Source of the DNA: Paenibacillus sp. OVF10 | GTDB lineage: Bacteria; Bacillota; Bacilli; Paenibacillales; Paenibacillaceae | DNA length: 64,000 nucleotides | Assembly: GCA_022836915.1 (NCBI GenBank) | Contig: CP094668.1 | Span: 4,898,001 to 4,962,000 of the forward strand | Direction: 5' to 3' | Part shown: positions 59,704 to 64,000 of the stretch, piece after piece | Numbering within the stretch: position 1 is the stretch's first letter | Layout of the letters: each line of letters begins with the position of its first letter | Translations under genes and position numbers: made by a program | The notes under the pieces: generated by a model | Database searches by the model: none | What the model saw: only the letters and a program-made list of their open reading frames with translations | Told to the model about the DNA's origin: nothing

Positions 59704-59925
59704 TCAGAGAAACGGATTCCTCTTTATTTCAGATCCGATTTTTTCGCTCACTTCGTTCTCTGTATCACTCAACATTTGATCTGGAGATGGTACAGTTGAA
59801 TAATCGCCCTGTAATACAATTGCATATATTCCCTTACCTGGAATCCTAACTTGGCATACAGAATTTTCTTTGTTCATGGTGATCAGTTGCTCCATTAAGT
59901 CTGATGCCGTTATAACTTCTTTCAT
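59704..59925 (-). CDS. Small hypothetical protein
   Basis: 73 residues; ATG after AGGTGAGGGG. It starts 18 bases past the stop of the beta-propeller gene on the same strand, so it is likely co-transcribed. A mixed alpha/beta pattern (EVITASDLMEQLITMNKENS, then CQVRIPGKGIYAIVLQGDYS) is followed by an acidic helical tail. No family is recognised. Confidence 0.6.
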   Translation of the reverse strand: MKEVITASDLMEQLITMNKENSVCQVRIPGKGIYAIVLQGDYSTVPSPDQMLSDTENEVSEKIGSEIKRNPFL

Positions 59926-59943
59926 ACGAATCCCCTCACCTTT

Positions 59944-61208
59944 CTACGGATTTACACCTACTGCGAACGGACGTGCCCCCACCGGAATGGTAGCAATCAC
60001 CGTATTCGTTTCGCCATCGATCACAGAAATGGTATTGTCATCTTGATTGCTTATATAAACTCGATTGGTTAACGGATTGGCGCCCGCTCCGTTTGGATTA
60101 ATTCCGACAGGAACAGTAGCAATCACCGTATTGGTTAATCCACTAATTACTGAAACATTATCCGTATCTCGATTTGGTACGTAAATGGCGTTTGTGGAGG
60201 TATTAACCGCTACTTCAGCTGGCGTAACGCCGACCGGAATGGTATCAATTACGGTATTCGTCACACCATCAATAACGGAAACCGTATTACTGGTAAAATT
60301 CGATACATAAATACGGTTTGTGGCTGGATTGACCCCTACACGGAATGGATTAACCTGAACGGGTATCGTAGCAATCACTGTATTGGTTACTCCATCGATC
60401 ACAGACACAGCATCAGAATTAAAATTTACTGCATAGATCCGATTGGTTAAGGAATTGACGCCTATACCCGTTAAAAAATTGAGTCCCGGAATAGTAATAG
60501 TATCAATCACCGTGTTGGTCAATCCATCAATAACGGTTACATCTTCAGTTGTATCCAATGAATTAAAATTTGCCGTATAAATAGCATTGGTCGCTATATC
60601 GACCCCTACGTCACCTGCCTCACTCCCAACCGGAACAGAAGCAATCACTGCGTTGGTTAAACTATTAATGACGGAAATGGTATTGCTGCCTCTGTTTGCG
60701 ACATAAACACGACTCGTTAGTGGATTGACATCAATCCCTGCAGGATTCGTCCCCACAGGAACGGTAGCAATCACCGTATTCGTTTCGCCATTAATGACGG
60801 AAACATCGTTACTATTAAAATTGGCTACATATATGCGGTTGACTGACGTATTATCCCCTCTATTTCAAGTTCGGAAGAAACTAATCGATGTGCAGCAACA
60901 AGCTGGCCGATTTCATTTTTGCCCCACACGGAAATCTCCGTCTGTTCTATAGCTACACCTTCAACTGTAAAGACAAACTCAAACGCATCAAGATTGGCAA
61001 AATAAGATCTTGTCACTACCTGATCCGGGGCAAGTGAAATCTGCTCGCTGACATATAAAGTCCTCGTAGCGGTCAAATTATACCCTTGTATCAAAACAAC
61101 GGATTCATCCAGAGAGTTCCTGTTATCAATTTTAACGGTAACTTGTTGTGTTGGCCTTACATCACTGACGGCATTATTCTCAATAGGTCCGGTTGATAGA
61201 ATGGCCAT
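59944..61208 (-). CDS. YVTN-family beta-propeller surface protein (one frameshift)
   Basis: 421 residues after repair. The N-terminal ~125 residues (STGPIENNAVSDVRPTQQVT) form the domain seen on many Paenibacillus surface or spore proteins. The rest is seven or more ~45-residue repeats with the core VIDGVTNTVIATIPVG and NRIYVSNF, the YVTN beta-propeller pattern. ATG 61208 follows GGAGGAG. The CCCC at 60855-60858 is one base short. With it, the sequence reads ELEIEGDNTSVNRIYVANFN. The end at GVNP is abrupt, part-way into a repeat. Function unknown. Confidence 0.82.
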
Positions 61209-61291
61209 TTCGATTCTCTCCTCCACTTAGATGTTATGGTCTGATTACAACCCTTTTGCGAAAAATAAATTGATCTGTTTAAACCAAAAAA

Positions 61292-61319
61292 AGACCCTGC
61301 AATAATATATGCAGGGTCT
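61292..61319 (-). terminator. Terminator of the Cof-type HAD gene
   Basis: AGACCCTGCA and TGCAGGGTCT are a perfect 10-bp stem around eight bases. On the minus strand seven T follow. Confidence 0.92.
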
Positions 61320-61384
61320 AAAATAAGGTTTGGGACAAAGGGTGTACGTATTAACCGTTTTTATCTCTCACCTTGTTTTCTTTA

Positions 61385-62242
61385 TCAAGTGATCAATCCA
61401 TACTTCACAAAACTATGATACAATCCATCTTCCTCAACGGTTTCAGTAATATCGTCTGCAATGGCTTTCAGACCTGGCTTTGCATTGCCCATCGCAATGC
61501 CGACGTGACAAAACTCCAGCATCTCGGCATCATTCATGCCATCACCGATGGCAAATGTATCTTCTTGGGACATGCCCAGATGCTTCAGCAGATCGGCGAT
61601 TGCAATGGCTTTGTGAATGCCTGGGATCATCAGCTCGCCACTTCCTTCACCAAAAATCGGCACCGTGCACTGAATGACTTCAAATTTGCCTTCGAACTCC
61701 TGCTTGATTCGCTCAAACGGGATGACCGAGCTCTCCAAGAAACATACTTTGTTCACGTCATCCTTGTACAGGTCGGCCTCTCCATAAGTCAATCCAGCAA
61801 TAAAAGGGTGTGGCTTCAGTTCCTTCTTCTCTCTGGCTACAGGATCATTCTCCACATCACCATAGATACGGCGTTCCAGGTGAGGTTGCAGATTACTACT
61901 CGCATACAGAGCCGAATTGGATTCAAGGTAGAAGTCAATGCCGTTTTCATTGAAGAAATCAACCATATGACGTACGTCTTCCGCTGTTACCCTTTTGTGA
62001 TACAACACATCCTTGCCAAACTCCACATAACCTCCACCTGCACCAATCAGGCCATCGAACCCTACATCCCAGATGGAATCATAGATTTCCGCCTTGGACC
62101 GGCCTGTACATAAATAGAGCAAATGTCCATTTTCTCTGGCCTGTTTGCAAGCCTTCTGCGCTGACAACGGAATGTTTCCGTCATCATCTACCAATGTGCC
62201 ATCAATATCAATAAATACAATTTTCCGCTTCATTTCTTGCAT
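61385..62242 (-). CDS. Cof-type HAD-IIB hydrolase
   Basis: 285 residues. Motif I FIDIDGTLVDDDG, motif II LCTGRSKAEI, a large C2 cap, and motifs III/IV HKAIAIADLLKHLG with IGDGMNDAEMLEFC. It is a cytosolic phosphatase of sugar phosphates, flavin or PLP-type substrates; which one is unknown. ATG 62242 has AGGGG nine bases upstream. Frame intact. Confidence 0.92.
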   Translation of the reverse strand: MQEMKRKIVFIDIDGTLVDDDGNIPLSAQKACKQARENGHLLYLCTGRSKAEIYDSIWDVGFDGLIGAGGGYVEFGKDVLYHKRVTAEDVRHMVDFFNENGIDFYLESNSALYASSNLQPHLERRIYGDVENDPVAREKKELKPHPFIAGLTYGEADLYKDDVNKVCFLESSVIPFERIKQEFEGKFEVIQCTVPIFGEGSGELMIPGIHKAIAIADLLKHLGMSQEDTFAIGDGMNDAEMLEFCHVGIAMGNAKPGLKAIADDITETVEEDGLYHSFVKYGLIT

Positions 62243-62318
62243 CTGCTTATGCCCCTGTCATGTAATGTTGTCTATGTCTAACTTAGCGAGTGCCGACAGG
62301 CATTTTCCTGATATAAAA

Positions 62319-62776
62319 TTACCTATTTCGTGGTGTTCGCTGATCGATCAACTTCTCCAAAAATCCGGCAAAAGAATCCGCGTATACCTCAGGTTCCCCA
62401 TTAAAGTAATCCAAACGCATCACTTTATACTCCCCAAGGTGATCAGCCGTCTGCGTATCAAAGTAGTAATATTCATCCTCGTCCGGTACAAACAGCTCCA
62501 GCTTCCTTCCTTCTTCGCCTCTTCATCGGCAAGTCGGTATCTATACAAAATGTCAGCATCGGTATACTCTCGGTGTTCCGAAGACGTAATCGTCAGAATT
62601 TCTGTTCCGCTTAACAGCGCTTGACCATAATTCAGAAGCCACCAGCGATAGGATGGGGGTAACGAAAAGCCCAACTCTTGTTCAACTTCAACAATCCAGC
62701 TCTCTTGAACTTGATGGTTCGGGAACCAGCGTATAGCCTCGGTATGTTCCAGTTTCTCAATCAGACTTGAATACAT
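62319..62776 (-). CDS. SMI1/KNR4 family protein (one frameshift)
   Basis: 152 residues after repair. VEQELGFSLPPSYRWWLLNYG is the SMI1/KNR4 (SUKH) signature, and the repaired tail (DEYYYFDTQTADHLGEYKVM) completes the domain. The break is at 62503-62504, where AA should be AAA on the coding strand. ATG 62776 follows GGAGGAG. SUKH proteins are often immunity proteins, but stand-alone members are common. Confidence 0.85.
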
Positions 62777-62826
62777 GGATAGATCTCCTCCAATACCATT
62801 GTAATGTCATTGAGTTATGATTACCT

Positions 62827-63351
62827 TCATCCCAACTTGTCCATATGTACAGTTTGCCAGTCATCATTTTCCTCAGCAATAACCGTAAACCCTTGACGTT
62901 TCCAGAAATCTACGGCTCCTGGCAAGAAGCGATGTGTATGCAAGTAGAGTGTAGTATAGTGCATATCCTTCACCACATTCTCCAGTTCTTTTACCAGCAT
63001 GGAACCAATGCCATATCTGCGATACGCAGGATCTACATAACATTTCACAATTTCGGCTGCGGATTGGGCTGCATATCGACCGTCTACGGTCTGAATACGT
63101 CCATCATATGGTAATATTCCAATCGTTCCGACGATGCCCGCATCCCCCATCATTGCTACAAGAAAGACCGAACCATCGGAATCCAGATAATGTTCTCTGA
63201 ACTGCTCGAAGTCCACAGGTAATCTCGTATGATCCAGCATCGGAAACACTTCTCTGCGTACACGCATGGCAAAATCAATGGCATCATGAATCTGGTGTGC
63301 CTGAACTGGTGTGACTGTCGGTATACTCTGAAGTTGTGTCAATAAATCCAC
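62827..63351 (-). CDS. GNAT-family N-acetyltransferase
   Basis: 174 residues. The acetyl-CoA motif is VDPAYRRYGIGSMLVKELE, with the C-terminal GAVDFWKRQGF. The start is GTG 63351 after GAGG by nine bases. The substrate is unknown. Frame intact. Confidence 0.88.
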   Translation of the reverse strand: MDLLTQLQSIPTVTPVQAHQIHDAIDFAMRVRREVFPMLDHTRLPVDFEQFREHYLDSDGSVFLVAMMGDAGIVGTIGILPYDGRIQTVDGRYAAQSAAEIVKCYVDPAYRRYGIGSMLVKELENVVKDMHYTTLYLHTHRFLPGAVDFWKRQGFTVIAEENDDWQTVHMDKLG

Positions 63352-63561
63352 ATTCCTTATCCTCTGTATTAGGAGCTACTTCTTGGCCCTTCCTTGAATC
63401 TTGTTCATGCCAGATCGGCTCTCTTCATATCATCTTACCGAATTTATCCCTTCCTATCAATCTATCTACACTACTAACCAAATTGAAAGAGTGCCCACGC
63501 AGTCTGATAGAGTTCGCATACGATAAGGCGTGTCACAATCCATATTGGAGGAGAAACGCTC

Positions 63562-64000
63562 ATGTGGTTATGGTTAGGTGTTTTTGGTTTCATTTTGCTA
63601 GCAATAATCGTGTTCGTGTATCGTTATCTGGACCGACGTGCCGAGAGCAAGTTTCACCCTCATGCTCCCAAGCAGCTCTTAGTCAAATTCAAGGAAGGTA
63701 CAACGGAGGATGAGATGCACACCCTTCACAAAAAGGGAGATGTAAGGTCGCTGAGACCTATGAAGATTTAGGATGGTACCGTGTGGAATCCCGCAAAAAA
63801 ATGCACCGGATGCTTAAACATTACAAAGATCATGAGCTGATTGAACATGCTGAGCCGAATTACCTCGTTGAGGCATCCTTCACCCCTAATGATCCGTTCT
63901 TTCCTTACCAGTATAACCTGTCCAAAATTAATGCACCCACCGCATGGGACATTACTCAAAGTAACAGCTCTGTCAAAATCGCCATTATCGATACCGGTGT
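63562..64000 (+). CDS. Subtilisin-like S8 protease (5' part, one frameshift, runs off window)
   Basis: ATG 63562 follows GGAGGAG. An N-terminal membrane helix (WLWLGVFGFILLAIIVFVY) leads to an inhibitor-type prodomain (LLVKFKEGTTEDEMHTLHKK) and the start of the catalytic domain: NDPFFPYQYNLSKINAPTAW, then IAIIDTGV with the catalytic Asp. The AA at 63744-63745 is one base short. Adding one gives GDVKVAETYEDLGWYRVES. His and Ser of the triad lie outside the window. Confidence 0.85.

Noticed and set aside
59944..61208. CRISPR-like or tandem DNA repeat array
   Set aside because: The periodicity is protein-level: degenerate ~135-base units encoding YVTN beta-propeller blades.

Overview
The window looks like a chromosomal segment of a Paenibacillus (Firmicutes, endospore-forming). 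The evidence is mutL-mutS next to the spore-coat gene cotE, strong GGAGG ribosome sites throughout, a T-box leader ahead of tyrS, and Firmicutes housekeeping families (YxcD/DUF2653, YjfB, PadR). Most of the left half is ordinary: mismatch repair, spore coat, an amidoligase-fold protein, an SsuABC/TauABC-like importer, an M32 carboxypeptidase, carbonic anhydrase, tyrS, selO, a purine permease, a P450, an old yellow enzyme with a divergent TetR regulator, AraC plus EamA, and rluF.

Two regions are metabolically unusual. At 30.6-35.4 kb a plus-strand operon encodes an MFS transporter, a class III (GabT-like) aminotransferase, a zinc polyol-type dehydrogenase and a HAD phosphatase. Aminotransferase, phosphatase and dehydrogenase are the three activities of azasugar (nojirimycin-type) pathways, here with a HAD enzyme as the phosphatase. 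At 36.1-59.4 kb a 23-kb minus-strand locus encodes an iturin/mycosubtilin-type assembly line. It has a FenF-like malonyl transacylase, a MycA-like hybrid of about 3965 residues (fatty-acyl ligase, ACP, KS, ACP, aminotransferase, C, T, C, A, T, C) and a 3273-residue NRPS (half C, A, T, E, C, A, T, E, C). By-eye specificity codes read Glu, an unresolved His/Tyr-like residue, and Thr. That does not match the Asn-Tyr-Asn start of iturins, so the product should be a different beta-amino-acyl lipopeptide. No module or thioesterase follows: the locus ends in a terminator and a dispersed-type inverted repeat.

The right edge holds a YVTN beta-propeller surface protein, small hypothetical genes, a Cof-type HAD hydrolase, a SMI1/KNR4 protein, a GNAT and the start of a subtilisin-like protease.

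A striking global property is that at least 25 single-event frameshifts break 18 otherwise conserved genes. Nearly all are one-base losses in homopolymer runs, one is a two-base loss in a CT repeat, and one could be a gain. Restoring each change gives a full-length family-typical protein whose length is a multiple of three. I read these as sequence errors rather than pseudogenes and give coordinates for the repaired genes. Several intergenic inverted-repeat elements (11.77, 33.27 and 35.96 kb) look like Paenibacillus dispersed repeats. I saw no rRNA, tRNA, CRISPR array, transposase or prophage.
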